31,964 bases of DNA from a virus: the IMG/VR virus record IMGVR_UViG_3300037842_001054, positions 1 through 31,964 of that record; one strand, written 5' to 3'. The notes beneath the pieces are model-generated. The model saw nothing but the letters and a program-made list of their open reading frames with translations. It was not told where the DNA came from and did no database searches. The translations under genes and the position numbers were made by a program. Below are positions 1 to 7,748 of the stretch, in pieces. Position 1 is the stretch's first letter, and each line of letters starts with the position of its first letter.

Positions 1-273
1 GTGGAAAAAAAAGTTATAGAACATAATGAATTAATTGCTACTAGAGTACCACCTGGAGATAGGTGGACTCTGGTTGGTGATCCTAAAAAAGAAGTATTTA
101 CAAATTTAACAGATTCTTTAGAAGCCTTTTTCCACCAAACAGGATTTCAGGGAGCTTATAGACTAGATCCTTTAGATAATAAATTATATGCTGTTCAATC
201 TTCTGAAATTGAAGTTAAAAAGGATACTCCTAAAATGTATGGTATGTATGGTGAATTTAGGCAAGGCATATAG
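1..273 (+). CDS. Conserved-looking hypothetical protein, possibly 5' partial
   Basis: Open frame of 90 codons beginning with GTG at the very first base, so the true start may lie outside the window. The protein is small, mixed-charge and soluble, with no membrane segment or cysteine motif. It lies just upstream of the homing endonuclease and clamp loader, where T4-like phages often carry the sliding clamp. It does not resemble gp45 to my eye: length and C-terminus do not fit. Function unknown. Confidence 0.6.
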   Translation: MEKKVIEHNELIATRVPPGDRWTLVGDPKKEVFTNLTDSLEAFFHQTGFQGAYRLDPLDNKLYAVQSSEIEVKKDTPKMYGMYGEFRQGI

Positions 274-325
274 GTGTTAATGCTTGCGACGAACGAGGAA
301 GTTCATATATGTATTATAAAACAAT

Positions 326-964
326 ATGAAGAAAGAATATAAATGTCCTCAATGTTCAAATATAAAACTATTGGCTGAGTCAAGTTGGAAAGAGTCAACT
401 AGATTAAATCGTATTTGTAAGAGTTGTGCTATGAGAAAATGGCAAGCTAAAAAATATGGAGTAAAGTCAGATGTTGAATTTACTAGTAACTGCTGTAATT
501 GTGGGAAGTTAAAAAAACATAAACATAAAAATTTGAGTCCAACTCAAGCAATTACCCTCTCAAAGACTATGTCCCAAAAGATGTGTAGAAGTTGCTCAAA
601 TTCAATACATTATACTTTGTCTAAGAAGAAGAAAAATACAAAACCCGAAAGAGAATTAAAGGTTATTCTTAAAGAATTAAATATTAAATTTAAGCAGAGT
701 TATAAATATAAAGGTCATAATTATGATTTTTACCTCCCAGAATTTAATATGTTAGTAGAAGTAGATGGAAATTATTGGCATGGGAAAAATTTAAAATGGG
801 GTGAATTAAATGACACCCAAAAAAATTCCCGGAAAAATGATGAAAAGAAAAACAAAATATGTTTGGAGACCCAACAATCTCTTATTAGATTGTGGGAAGA
901 CGAAATTAACAAAGAAACAGTTATATCTAAATTAAAGAATGGAAGATCACGGATTATTAGTTGA
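326..964 (+). CDS. Vsr-like free-standing homing endonuclease with N-terminal zinc fingers
   Basis: A 212-residue protein. The N-terminal half has paired cysteines (C7/C10 with C31/C34; C56, C57 and C59 with C87/C90) typical of zinc-binding DNA-recognition modules. The C-terminal half has the very-short-patch-repair/EDxHD endonuclease fold signature: YDFYLPEF near 133-140, VEVDGNYWH at 144-152 and RLWEDEI near 188-194. Such proteins are mobile, site-specific nucleases of T4-like and Bacillus phages. The last 26 bases overlap the start of the clamp loader gene, as expected for an endonuclease gene lodged at a conserved replication gene. No intron ends were recognised, so it is probably free-standing. 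The family is fairly sure; cleavage activity and site are inferred. Confidence 0.8.
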   Translation: MKKEYKCPQCSNIKLLAESSWKESTRLNRICKSCAMRKWQAKKYGVKSDVEFTSNCCNCGKLKKHKHKNLSPTQAITLSKTMSQKMCRSCSNSIHYTLSKKKKNTKPERELKVILKELNIKFKQSYKYKGHNYDFYLPEFNMLVEVDGNYWHGKNLKWGELNDTQKNSRKNDEKKNKICLETQQSLIRLWEDEINKETVISKLKNGRSRIIS

Positions 965-1856
965 GAGATACAGACCACAAACATTAAAAACATTTATTGG
1001 GAGTGAAACATTAAAAACCCAATTACAAAAATTCATTGACCAAAATGACATTGTAAATATGCTTTTTTACGGTCCTGCAGGCTCTGGAAAAACTACTTTA
1101 GCAAAACTGATAGTTAAAAACCTAGATTGTGATTACCTCCTAATTAACGCCTCAGATGAACGTGGTATTGAAACGATTAGAGATAAAGTATCAGGATTTG
1201 CATCATCAGCTAGTTTTAAACCACTTAAAGTGGTCATTTTGGATGAAGCTGATTTTCTTACTATACAAGCGCAAGCTTCTCTCCGTAATGTCATTGAAAC
1301 GTTTTCGCGTACTACTAGATTTATCTTAACTTGTAATTATGTAGAACGTATTATTGATCCTTTACAGTCAAGATGTCAAACATTAAAAGTTATTCCTCCA
1401 ACTAAATCAGATGTTGCAAAACATCTTGCTTGGGTTATGGGTGAAGAAAGTTGTTCATTTGAAATGGAGGATTTAAAAATCATAGTTAACCAATTCTACC
1501 CAGATTTACGTAAATGCCTTAATACAATTCAATTATCCATTTTAGATGGGGGAGCCAATGATAGATATCTTAAATTAGATAAATCAATATTAGTATCATC
1601 TAATTATATGGCTCAAATATTAAAAGAATTAACAGGTAAAAAATCATGGAAAGGTATTAGGCAAATTATTGCAGATGCTAATGTTCAAGACTTTGAAGAG
1701 TTATATCGTTATCTTTATGATAATGCTAACAAGTTTGCCCCTGGTAAAGAAGGGATGGTAGCATATTATATTAATGAATATTCATATCAATCTAATTTTA
1801 GAATTGATAAGGAAATAAATTGCATGGCTTTAATAAATCAATTAATTAGTTTATAA
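939..1856 (+). CDS. 44: Sliding clamp loader large subunit (T4 gp44-like AAA+ ATPase)
   Basis: A 305-residue AAA+ ATPase, close to the 319 residues of T4 gp44. The N-terminus has the RFC-type box VERYRPQTL. Walker A is GPAGSGKT (45-52), Walker B VVILDEAD (98-105), sensor 1 TCN (131-133), and the arginine-finger SRC motif is at 144-146. With the gp62-like subunit (2755-3168) it would open and load the DNA sliding clamp at primer ends. The start at 939 lies inside the preceding endonuclease gene. The stop overlaps the next ATG (TAATG), so translation is probably coupled. Confidence 0.92.
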   Translation: MEDHGLLVERYRPQTLKTFIGSETLKTQLQKFIDQNDIVNMLFYGPAGSGKTTLAKLIVKNLDCDYLLINASDERGIETIRDKVSGFASSASFKPLKVVILDEADFLTIQAQASLRNVIETFSRTTRFILTCNYVERIIDPLQSRCQTLKVIPPTKSDVAKHLAWVMGEESCSFEMEDLKIIVNQFYPDLRKCLNTIQLSILDGGANDRYLKLDKSILVSSNYMAQILKELTGKKSWKGIRQIIADANVQDFEELYRYLYDNANKFAPGKEGMVAYYINEYSYQSNFRIDKEINCMALINQLISL

Positions 1857-2482
1857 TGAATATTAATCCTGATTACCATAATGAAAAGTTAACCTATACA
1901 GATGATAATCTTTTATTAGATTCTAATGGAAGTGCCATTATGATGGGTTGGGAAAAAAATATCATGAAACATAGTGCTGTTGAAATTTGCAAAAATGGGG
2001 GGGATATTCTTAATGTTGGATTTGGGTTAGGTTTTATTGATAATTATATTCAAAAGTATAATACACTTATTAAAACCCATTGGATAATTGAATCACACCC
2101 TGATGTACAAGAAAAAATGATTAAAGAGGGGTGGTTGAAAAAGGAAAATGTAAAGGTTATATTTAAACCTTGGCAGGAAGTAATAAAATATTTACCTAAA
2201 TTTGATGGCATTTATTTTGATACTTGGTTAGAATCTCAAAAAGAATTTGATATAAATGTTAAAAACTTATTAAAACCTAAAGGAATATATTCATTTTTCA
2301 ATAATCCAAATGGTGGGGTAATTAATAATATAGCAAAACAATCTTATGATATTTTAAAATCATCATTCGATATAATACCCATAGAAATTCCAATAAAAAA
2401 TGATTCTAATCAATCTTTGAAGCATCAATATTTTGATACTAATATTAAAACCTATTTTATTCCTAAATGTCAATTAAAATAA
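1856..2482 (+). CDS. SAM-dependent methyltransferase, arginine/guanidinoacetate type
   Basis: A 208-residue class I methyltransferase. Motif I is ILNVGFGLGF, followed by an acidic strand end HWIIESHPDV and a motif-IV-like FDGIYFDTW. The VGFGLG, IIE.H and D.I.FDT combination resembles the RMT2 arginine-delta/guanidinoacetate methyltransferase group more than DNA methylases, and there is no DPPY or PC motif. It lies between the two clamp-loader genes, an uncommon place, and starts at the stop of gp44 (TAATG overlap). The substrate is unknown; a protein arginine or small guanidino compound is an inference. Confidence 0.75.
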   Translation: MNINPDYHNEKLTYTDDNLLLDSNGSAIMMGWEKNIMKHSAVEICKNGGDILNVGFGLGFIDNYIQKYNTLIKTHWIIESHPDVQEKMIKEGWLKKENVKVIFKPWQEVIKYLPKFDGIYFDTWLESQKEFDINVKNLLKPKGIYSFFNNPNGGVINNIAKQSYDILKSSFDIIPIEIPIKNDSNQSLKHQYFDTNIKTYFIPKCQLK

Positions 2483-2503
2483 ATTAATTTAAATTAAATA
2501 AAA

Positions 2504-2755
2504 ATGAGTGAACAAAAACAACAAATGAACATGAATGTAGATGTTAAGAACACTACAAAAATTGAAACACCAGATGGTGGAGTAGTTTTTCAACAAGGAG
2601 TATTGCTTCGTAAAGTATCTAAATTTGTAGTAGGTGCTGATGAAGATGCATTAATGCCTATTCCTGTATTTTTTGACCCTAAAACAGGCAAAATATTAGA
2701 AGCTACAGTACCAGCTGAACTTAGAGAAGAATATAAAGAACATACTATTGCCTAA
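2504..2755 (+). CDS. Hypothetical protein in the clamp-loader operon
   Basis: An 83-residue soluble protein with a polar Gln/Asn/Met-rich N-terminus and a compact C-terminal half (VGADEDALMPIPVFFDP, then AELREEYKEH). It ends in the TAATG overlap with the gp62-like gene, so its translation appears coupled to clamp-loader assembly. No family recognised. ATG at 2504 follows an A-rich stretch without a Shine-Dalgarno sequence. Confidence 0.75.
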   Translation: MSEQKQQMNMNVDVKNTTKIETPDGGVVFQQGVLLRKVSKFVVGADEDALMPIPVFFDPKTGKILEATVPAELREEYKEHTIA

Positions 2756-3168
2756 TGAAGCTCTGGGATTGGTTAGAAGAAATAACAGTTAAGAAAACAT
2801 CAGCCTCTCAATTTAGTGAAAAAGATTGGGAGAGCTGGAATTCTTATATGGTTCACAGGTTTATATCTATGGGAAAAAATAACATAGAAATATCTAACAT
2901 GGCCCAAAGATTTTTACCAACAGATAAAATAGGAATTTACAATTTTTATTGTAATATGATTCCTAGAAAAAAGGTATGGAACAAATATATTAAATCTAGC
3001 GTTAAAGGAAAAAATAAGGAATTAGTTGAAGTAATAGCTAATTATTTTGAATGTGGTTCCTATGAAGCAGATAATTATATTGATGTTATAGGTAAAAATG
3101 AAGTGAAAAATATTTTATTATCTATAGGAAAAGAAAAAAAAGAAATAACCCAATTACTAAAAATATGA
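2755..3168 (+). CDS. 62: Sliding clamp loader small subunit (T4 gp62-like)
   Basis: A 137-residue protein, shorter than T4 gp62 (187). The recognisable region is IYNFYCNMIPRKKVWNKYIK, which matches the T4 gp62 pattern of FNYLMAAVPRGKR followed by a basic segment. A helical stretch with KELVEVIANYF comes next. In T4, gp62 joins four gp44 subunits in the loader. Position downstream of the gp44-like gene supports the call. Similarity is diverged, so identity rests on pattern plus context. Confidence 0.75.
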   Translation: MKLWDWLEEITVKKTSASQFSEKDWESWNSYMVHRFISMGKNNIEISNMAQRFLPTDKIGIYNFYCNMIPRKKVWNKYIKSSVKGKNKELVEVIANYFECGSYEADNYIDVIGKNEVKNILLSIGKEKKEITQLLKI

Positions 3169-3389
3169 CACCAGAATTATTAAAAATGCTAAAAACATCA
3201 GCAGAAGCTGATAAAGCTAAGGCATTATTATCATTAGAATTATTAGGAAATAAATTAGTAGGTATTGGAGACCACTCAACCGAAGATTTTTATAAAAATG
3301 CTGAAGAAGCACTTTCAATGTTAGTAGATGCTGATGATAGACTTAATACATTAAAAATTTATTTTAACTATAAAAAAATAATAAAATGA
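3165..3389 (+). CDS. Hypothetical small helical protein
   Basis: 74 residues, predominantly helical, with alternating Leu/Ala and charged residues (LLKMLKTSAEADKAKALL). It starts in an ATGA overlap with the gp62-like stop and ends in an ATGA overlap with the DUF1599 gene, so it is embedded in one coupled operon. No family recognised. Confidence 0.7.
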   Translation: MTPELLKMLKTSAEADKAKALLSLELLGNKLVGIGDHSTEDFYKNAEEALSMLVDADDRLNTLKIYFNYKKIIK

Positions 3390-3781
3390 GTAGTACAGTA
3401 GAAAAATATTACGAAAAACCCCCAAATGAAGGCACAACTGTATCAAGTGCAGTAGAGTTATTTGAAAATGAATACCCAGAATTATCTGAAGAATTTAAAA
3501 GAATTACTGAAGAAATGTATGAAATGTTTGCTAGTAAACATATGGATTATGGTTTAAACAACATTACTTTAGGGGGTGATATATTAAATAGTGAAGATGA
3601 TAAGAAATTTTCATTAACAGGTCTAGCTATTAGACTTACAGATAAAATATCTCGTTTAAAAAATCTTTTAATTAATGGAAGAAATTTTGTTAAAGGAGAG
3701 GGGATGGAAGATACTTTTATTGATATTGCTAATTATGGTATAATTGGTTTGCTGGTAGGACGTAATAAATGGAAAAAATAA
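3386..3781 (+). CDS. DUF1599 / nucleotide-modification-associated domain protein
   Basis: A 131-residue protein with the DUF1599 (Nmad1) pattern: KHMDYGLNNIT, then GLAIRLTDKISRLKNLL, then EDTFIDIANYGIIGLL. This all-helical, MazG-like family occurs in phages, often near nucleotide or DNA-modification genes. A nucleotide-binding or hydrolysing role is usual speculation for the family and is unproved here. Both ends overlap neighbouring genes (ATGA and TAATG), and a glycosyltransferase follows directly. Confidence 0.8.
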   Translation: MSSTVEKYYEKPPNEGTTVSSAVELFENEYPELSEEFKRITEEMYEMFASKHMDYGLNNITLGGDILNSEDDKKFSLTGLAIRLTDKISRLKNLLINGRNFVKGEGMEDTFIDIANYGIIGLLVGRNKWKK

Positions 3782-4428
3782 TGATTAGTATTATAATCCC
3801 TACAATGTACAAATCCCCGAGATTACCAAAATTAATCCAGGATTTAGAGCAACATAATTTAGTTAGTGAGATTCTTCTTATTGAGGATACTCCCTCCATT
3901 GGGATGTTAGATAATATTACTACTACAAAAACCACTATATATCCTTTTACTAAAAAAAGATATTGTAATGGGGCATGGAATTTTGGGGTAAGTAAAGTTA
4001 AAAATCATTTTTATGCTTTATGTAATGATGATATTAATTTTAATACCAACATTATTGATGATGTCTTTTATTTCTACCAATCAAAACCAAACATGGGTTT
4101 TGTAGGTATGCACCACACATCATACATTTATCAGAAAGCTGAAATGTATGCTATTCAGAAAAACCAACCAAATACAGAAAATTATGGTTGGGGGTGTTTA
4201 ATATTTAACCATAAAAATAATGATGTTATAATTCCTGACGATTTAAAAAATTATTTTGGTGATAATTTCTATAGAGAAAATAGTAAATTTCAAAATTGGG
4301 ATTATATAGGCCATAAAATAGAAACAGAAATGAGTACAACTTCAAAAAATGTTCCTATGGATTTAGAAAAGGATATTTGGGAATCTAAATATAAAAAATA
4401 TCATGACCAGAAATACAAGATTAGTTAG
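3781..4428 (+). CDS. GT-A fold (GT2-like) glycosyltransferase
   Basis: About 215 residues from the ATG at 3781, which overlaps the preceding TAA; an in-frame ATG at 3769 would add MEKI and lies inside the DUF1599 gene. The N-terminus ISIIIPTMYKSPRL is a typical GT2 nucleotide-binding strand. NGAWNFGVSK is followed by LCNDDINF, a DxD-like metal/sugar-nucleotide site. It would transfer a sugar from a nucleotide donor; acceptor unknown. Its 3' end overlaps the FkbM methyltransferase, hinting at methylated glycans. Confidence 0.8.
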   Translation: MISIIIPTMYKSPRLPKLIQDLEQHNLVSEILLIEDTPSIGMLDNITTTKTTIYPFTKKRYCNGAWNFGVSKVKNHFYALCNDDINFNTNIIDDVFYFYQSKPNMGFVGMHHTSYIYQKAEMYAIQKNQPNTENYGWGCLIFNHKNNDVIIPDDLKNYFGDNFYRENSKFQNWDYIGHKIETEMSTTSKNVPMDLEKDIWESKYKKYHDQKYKIS

Positions 4429-5065
4429 TATCAAAGGGTGTCCTATGGTAATATTTGAAGCACCTGAATGCATATCAGATGATATAGTTAAGCATAATAA
4501 TTTTTTTGAATTTAAAATATTTGAAAAATGGAAACACCACTTCCCCGAGGAAGGATTTATGTTAGATATAGGGGCCAATATAGGATCTCACTGTGTGCAA
4601 TTCAACCATCATTTCCCAAATATAGAAATCCATGCTTTTGAACCTTATCTAGAAAATTACCAACTTCTTCTTCAAAATACTAAACAATATAAAAATACTA
4701 AATGTTTTAATGTTGGTGTGGGGAGTCGAGATAGTGTAGTTTCATTTACTGATGGACATTATAATAATAGTGGGGTCGTGCAAATTACTCCTAATAGTGA
4801 TAATCATAACATAGTATTAGCTTTAGATAATTTATTATTTCTAAAACCAATCAAATTTATAAAAATTGATATTGAAGGGCATGAACTTTCAGCCTTCGAA
4901 GGTATGAAAAATTTATTAATAACTCACAAACCTACAATTTGGGCAGAAGACCACAGTGGAAAAGCTATTCCCTTTTTAGAAGAGTTGGGTTATCAAATTA
5001 TAGATAATGAACCTATAACTAAGGATTATTTAATGTGTCACCCTGACAATGTTTGGTATAAATAA
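4403..5065 (+). CDS. FkbM-family SAM-dependent methyltransferase
   Basis: A 220-residue protein. Motif I is MLDIGANIGSH (near 53-63), the acidic strand end is HAFEPYLENYQLL, and the FkbM hallmark FIKIDIEGHE sits near residues 152-161. FkbM enzymes O-methylate sugars, lipids or small molecules. Overlap with the preceding glycosyltransferase suggests capping or decoration of a glycan. A cassette promoter begins directly after its stop. Confidence 0.88.
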   Translation: MTRNTRLVSIKGCPMVIFEAPECISDDIVKHNNFFEFKIFEKWKHHFPEEGFMLDIGANIGSHCVQFNHHFPNIEIHAFEPYLENYQLLLQNTKQYKNTKCFNVGVGSRDSVVSFTDGHYNNSGVVQITPNSDNHNIVLALDNLLFLKPIKFIKIDIEGHELSAFEGMKNLLITHKPTIWAEDHSGKAIPFLEELGYQIIDNEPITKDYLMCHPDNVWYK

Positions 5066-5097
5066 TTTGGATACTTAATAGTATTTTCGTATATTAC
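5066..5097 (+). promoter_or_regulatory. Cassette promoter P1
   Basis: TTTGG at 5066-5070, TTCG at 5086-5089 and TATATTAC at 5090-5097: the same 24-base register as the other cassette promoters. It reads into the Fe-S nuclease gene. It lacks the downstream hairpin seen at five sister sites. Confidence 0.75.
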
Positions 5098-5116
5098 GTC
5101 AATAAAATACATTATT

Positions 5117-6073
5117 TTGGCTAAAAAAAAATTACCTGTAATAGTTAGAGATATAAGAGAAAATCCCCCAACACCTGTTAATTTTGGTGTTGAAAAAAAT
5201 ATCTCATATTCTCAACTATCAATGTTTACTCAATGTCCTAAAAAATGGTCTCTCCAATATAGAGATGGTCATAAAATTAGTGAACAAAGTATTCATATGA
5301 CTTTTGGTACAGCCCTACATGAGGTATTACAACATTATTTAGATGTAATGTATGCTAAAAGTGGTGCTGAAGCAGATAGGATTGATATTAATGAATTATT
5401 TGAAGAAACATTAAGAGAATGCTACGCTAAAGACTACAAAAAAAACAAAAACCAACACTTTAGCACACCCGAGGAATTAAGGGAATTTTATGAAGATGGG
5501 AAAGCTATATTAGATAACTTTAAAAAGAAAAAAAGTGGTTATTTTTCTAAAAAAGGATGGTATTTAGTAGGTTGTGAAATACCCATAGTTATGGCGCCTA
5601 ATTTGCGTCTTAACCGCGTTAAATATATAGGTTATTTGGACATCGTAATGTACCATGAACCAACGAATACATTTAAAATAATCGATATAAAAACAAGTAC
5701 AAAAGGTTGGAATAAATACACCAAAAAAGATGAATCCAAACAATTCCAATTAATACTTTACAAGTACTTCTTCAGTAAACAGTATAATATTCCAATTGAA
5801 AATATAAAAATTGAATTTTTTATTGTTAGAAGGAAAGTTTATTTAGATGGTGAATATCCTCAAAAACGCATACAAACATTTGTTCCTGCTTCTGGTAGGA
5901 ATAAAGTAAACAAAGCTACCAAAAATCTAGATGATTTTATAAATAGAGCATTTAATTTGGATGGCTCATATAAAGATACTACATTTATGGCAAAACCAAG
6001 CAAATGGAATTGTACATTTTGCCCTTATAAAGAAAATAAAGAACTATGTAGCGCAGTTGGTAAATCTTTATAA
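5117..6073 (+). CDS. Cas4/AddB-like PD-(D/E)XK nuclease with probable Fe-S cluster
   Basis: 318 residues if started at TTG 5117, the only plausible start before the conserved SYSQLSMFTQCPKKW block (next ATG is inside it). Nuclease motifs: GTALHE (64-69), E154, D175 (GYLDIV), D190-I-K192 (IIDIKTS) and the QxxLY helix (209-215). Cysteines C40, C299, C302 and C311 have the iron-staple arrangement of AddB/Cas4 nucleases. Such phage enzymes act as 5'-3' or 3'-5' exonucleases in recombination, host DNA breakdown or end processing. It has its own promoter (5066-5097), so it is expressed separately from the genes on either side. Confidence 0.87.
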   Translation: MAKKKLPVIVRDIRENPPTPVNFGVEKNISYSQLSMFTQCPKKWSLQYRDGHKISEQSIHMTFGTALHEVLQHYLDVMYAKSGAEADRIDINELFEETLRECYAKDYKKNKNQHFSTPEELREFYEDGKAILDNFKKKKSGYFSKKGWYLVGCEIPIVMAPNLRLNRVKYIGYLDIVMYHEPTNTFKIIDIKTSTKGWNKYTKKDESKQFQLILYKYFFSKQYNIPIENIKIEFFIVRRKVYLDGEYPQKRIQTFVPASGRNKVNKATKNLDDFINRAFNLDGSYKDTTFMAKPSKWNCTFCPYKENKELCSAVGKSL

Positions 6074-6090
6074 TCTGCATATATGTATAG
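6056..6090 (+). promoter_or_regulatory. Candidate promoter upstream of the glycan island
   Basis: GTTGG at 6056-6060 and TATATGTA from 6080, again exactly 24 bases apart, but with TGCA in place of TTCG before the -7 element. It overlaps the nuclease gene's end and precedes the gene at 6116. The register supports it; the weaker match lowers confidence. Confidence 0.45.
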
Positions 6091-6115
6091 ACAAATATAT
6101 TAAAAAATAATAATT

Positions 6116-6310
6116 ATGTCACAAACAAAAGAAATGACACTTACGAGTGTAAAAGTAAAAAGCAACCTATTTGAAAATTTTAAAATAGAATGTGTAAAAA
6201 GAAAATTTAGTTTTCAAAAACTTGCTGATCGATCAATTTATTTGTATCTTACAGATGAAGATTTTAGAAAAAAAATCAACAATCAAATTAATTTAGAAAT
6301 TAAAGACTAA
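6116..6310 (+). CDS. Small basic protein, possible ribbon-helix-helix-like regulator
   Basis: 64 residues: a beta-prone start (MTLTSVKVKSNLFENFK) followed by two helices (RKFSFQKLADRSIYLYL), the rough layout of Arc/MetJ-type or CopG-like DNA-binding proteins. No family match can be proved by eye. It is the first gene before the glycosyltransferase run and sits eight bases upstream of it, so a regulatory role is plausible but inferred. Confidence 0.65.
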   Translation: MSQTKEMTLTSVKVKSNLFENFKIECVKRKFSFQKLADRSIYLYLTDEDFRKKINNQINLEIKD

Positions 6311-6317
6311 AACAAAA

Positions 6318-7748
6318 ATGAAAGAAGGTTATATTAAACAAAGTGATAGAAAGAAAATTCTATTGTTAACGGATGATATTAGAGTACATTCGGGAGTTGC
6401 TCAAATTGGTAGGGAAATTGTCACTAATACTTCGCACCATTATAATTGGTGTCAATTAGCAGGTTCTGTCCAACACCCAGATAAGGGAAAAGTCCAAGAT
6501 CTATCAGAAGAAGTAAATAAAACAGAAGGGATTGAGGATGCTTATGTAAAGCTATATCCTGTAGATGGTTATGGTAATCCTGATATTTTAAGAGAAGTTT
6601 TAAAAATTGAAAAACCAGATGCAATTTTTCTAATTACTGATCCAAGATATTTTGAATGGGTATTTCAAATGGAAGATGAAATCAGAACAAAAATTCCAAT
6701 AGTATACCTCAACATTTGGGATGATCTCCCAGCTCCTCAATATAATGAAGAATTTTATGAATCTTGTGATGCCTTATTCGGTATTTCCAAACAAACTGTA
6801 GCAATTAATAAAATTGTTTTAGGTGATAAAGCTAAAAATAAGGTTATTGAATATGTTCCTCATGGTTTAGATACTAAAAAATTCTTCACAATAACAGATC
6901 CAAATGAAGAATTTGATAATTTTAAAAAACAAATAACTAGGGGTGTTGAAAAAGACTTTATATTACTTTTTAATTCAAGGAATATTAGAAGAAAATCTAT
7001 ACCAGATGCTATTTCTGCTTGGAAATTATTTACAGAAACATTAACAGAAGAAGAAAAAAATAAAGTATTATTTATCTTACATACTGATATAGTTAGTGAT
7101 GCAGGGACAGACATACCGGCAGTAGTAGAATATTTAATGGGAGAGGATGATGAAACTGTAGTAATTTCTCAAAATAAATTACCACACTCCCATATGAATT
7201 ATCTTTATAATATGGCGGATGGAGTTATATTATTATCATCTGCTGAAGGTTGGGGACTAGCATTAACTGAATCCTTACTTACAGGAACCCCTTTTATTGC
7301 TAATGTAACAGGTGGAATGCAAGATCAAATGAGATTTGTAGACCATAAAGGTAATTGGTATGTTAATTCAATTGATATGCCTTCCAACCAATTTGGTACT
7401 TACACAGAACATGGAGAATGGGCACTCCCAGTTTACCCTAAAGCTATGGGGATGGTAGGTTCACCAATAACCCCTTATATTTGGGATAGTAGATGTGATT
7501 TTAGAGATGCTAAAGATAGAATCATTGAATTATATAAGATGGGTGATGAAGAGAGAAAAAGAAGAGGTAATTTAGGTAAAGAATGGGCTAAAGGAGATGA
7601 AGCTGGGTTTACTGCTGAACAAATGGGTAAAACTTTTACTGAAGGGATGGAAAAATTATTTTCAACTTGGACGCCTAGAGAAAGATTCACATTTTGGAAA
7701 GATACAGATTTCAAAGTAAGAACATTAAATCATAAATTAGAATACTAA
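6318..7748 (+). CDS. GT-B fold glycosyltransferase (GT4-like), 476 aa
   Basis: N-terminal Rossmann-like half begins ILLLTDDIRVHSGVAQIGRE. A linker with YVPHGLDTKKFF leads to the C-terminal donor-binding half with LLFNSRNIRRKSIPDAISAW. The retaining-GT E-x7-E type motif appears as SSAEGWGLALTESLLTGTP. No signal peptide or membrane segment; cytoplasmic. First of two consecutive GT-B enzymes separated by no intergenic bases, suggesting sequential additions to one glycan. Donor and acceptor cannot be read from sequence. Confidence 0.88.
   Translation: MKEGYIKQSDRKKILLLTDDIRVHSGVAQIGREIVTNTSHHYNWCQLAGSVQHPDKGKVQDLSEEVNKTEGIEDAYVKLYPVDGYGNPDILREVLKIEKPDAIFLITDPRYFEWVFQMEDEIRTKIPIVYLNIWDDLPAPQYNEEFYESCDALFGISKQTVAINKIVLGDKAKNKVIEYVPHGLDTKKFFTITDPNEEFDNFKKQITRGVEKDFILLFNSRNIRRKSIPDAISAWKLFTETLTEEEKNKVLFILHTDIVSDAGTDIPAVVEYLMGEDDETVVISQNKLPHSHMNYLYNMADGVILLSSAEGWGLALTESLLTGTPFIANVTGGMQDQMRFVDHKGNWYVNSIDMPSNQFGTYTEHGEWALPVYPKAMGMVGSPITPYIWDSRCDFRDAKDRIIELYKMGDEERKRRGNLGKEWAKGDEAGFTAEQMGKTFTEGMEKLFSTWTPRERFTFWKDTDFKVRTLNHKLEY

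Noticed and set aside
1-273. Sliding clamp (gp45) C-terminus upstream of the clamp loader
   Set aside because: The residues do not match the gp45 C-terminus, and the length and start do not suggest a clamp fragment.
283-313. Promoter ahead of the homing endonuclease (CTTG and TATATGTA)
   Set aside because: Spacing is not the 24-base register, and the TTTGG and TTCG boxes are both absent. Too weak to call.
274-325. Group I or II intron ends around the endonuclease gene
   Set aside because: Only a short GAAC/GTTC pairing is visible; no conserved intron core or exon continuation was seen.
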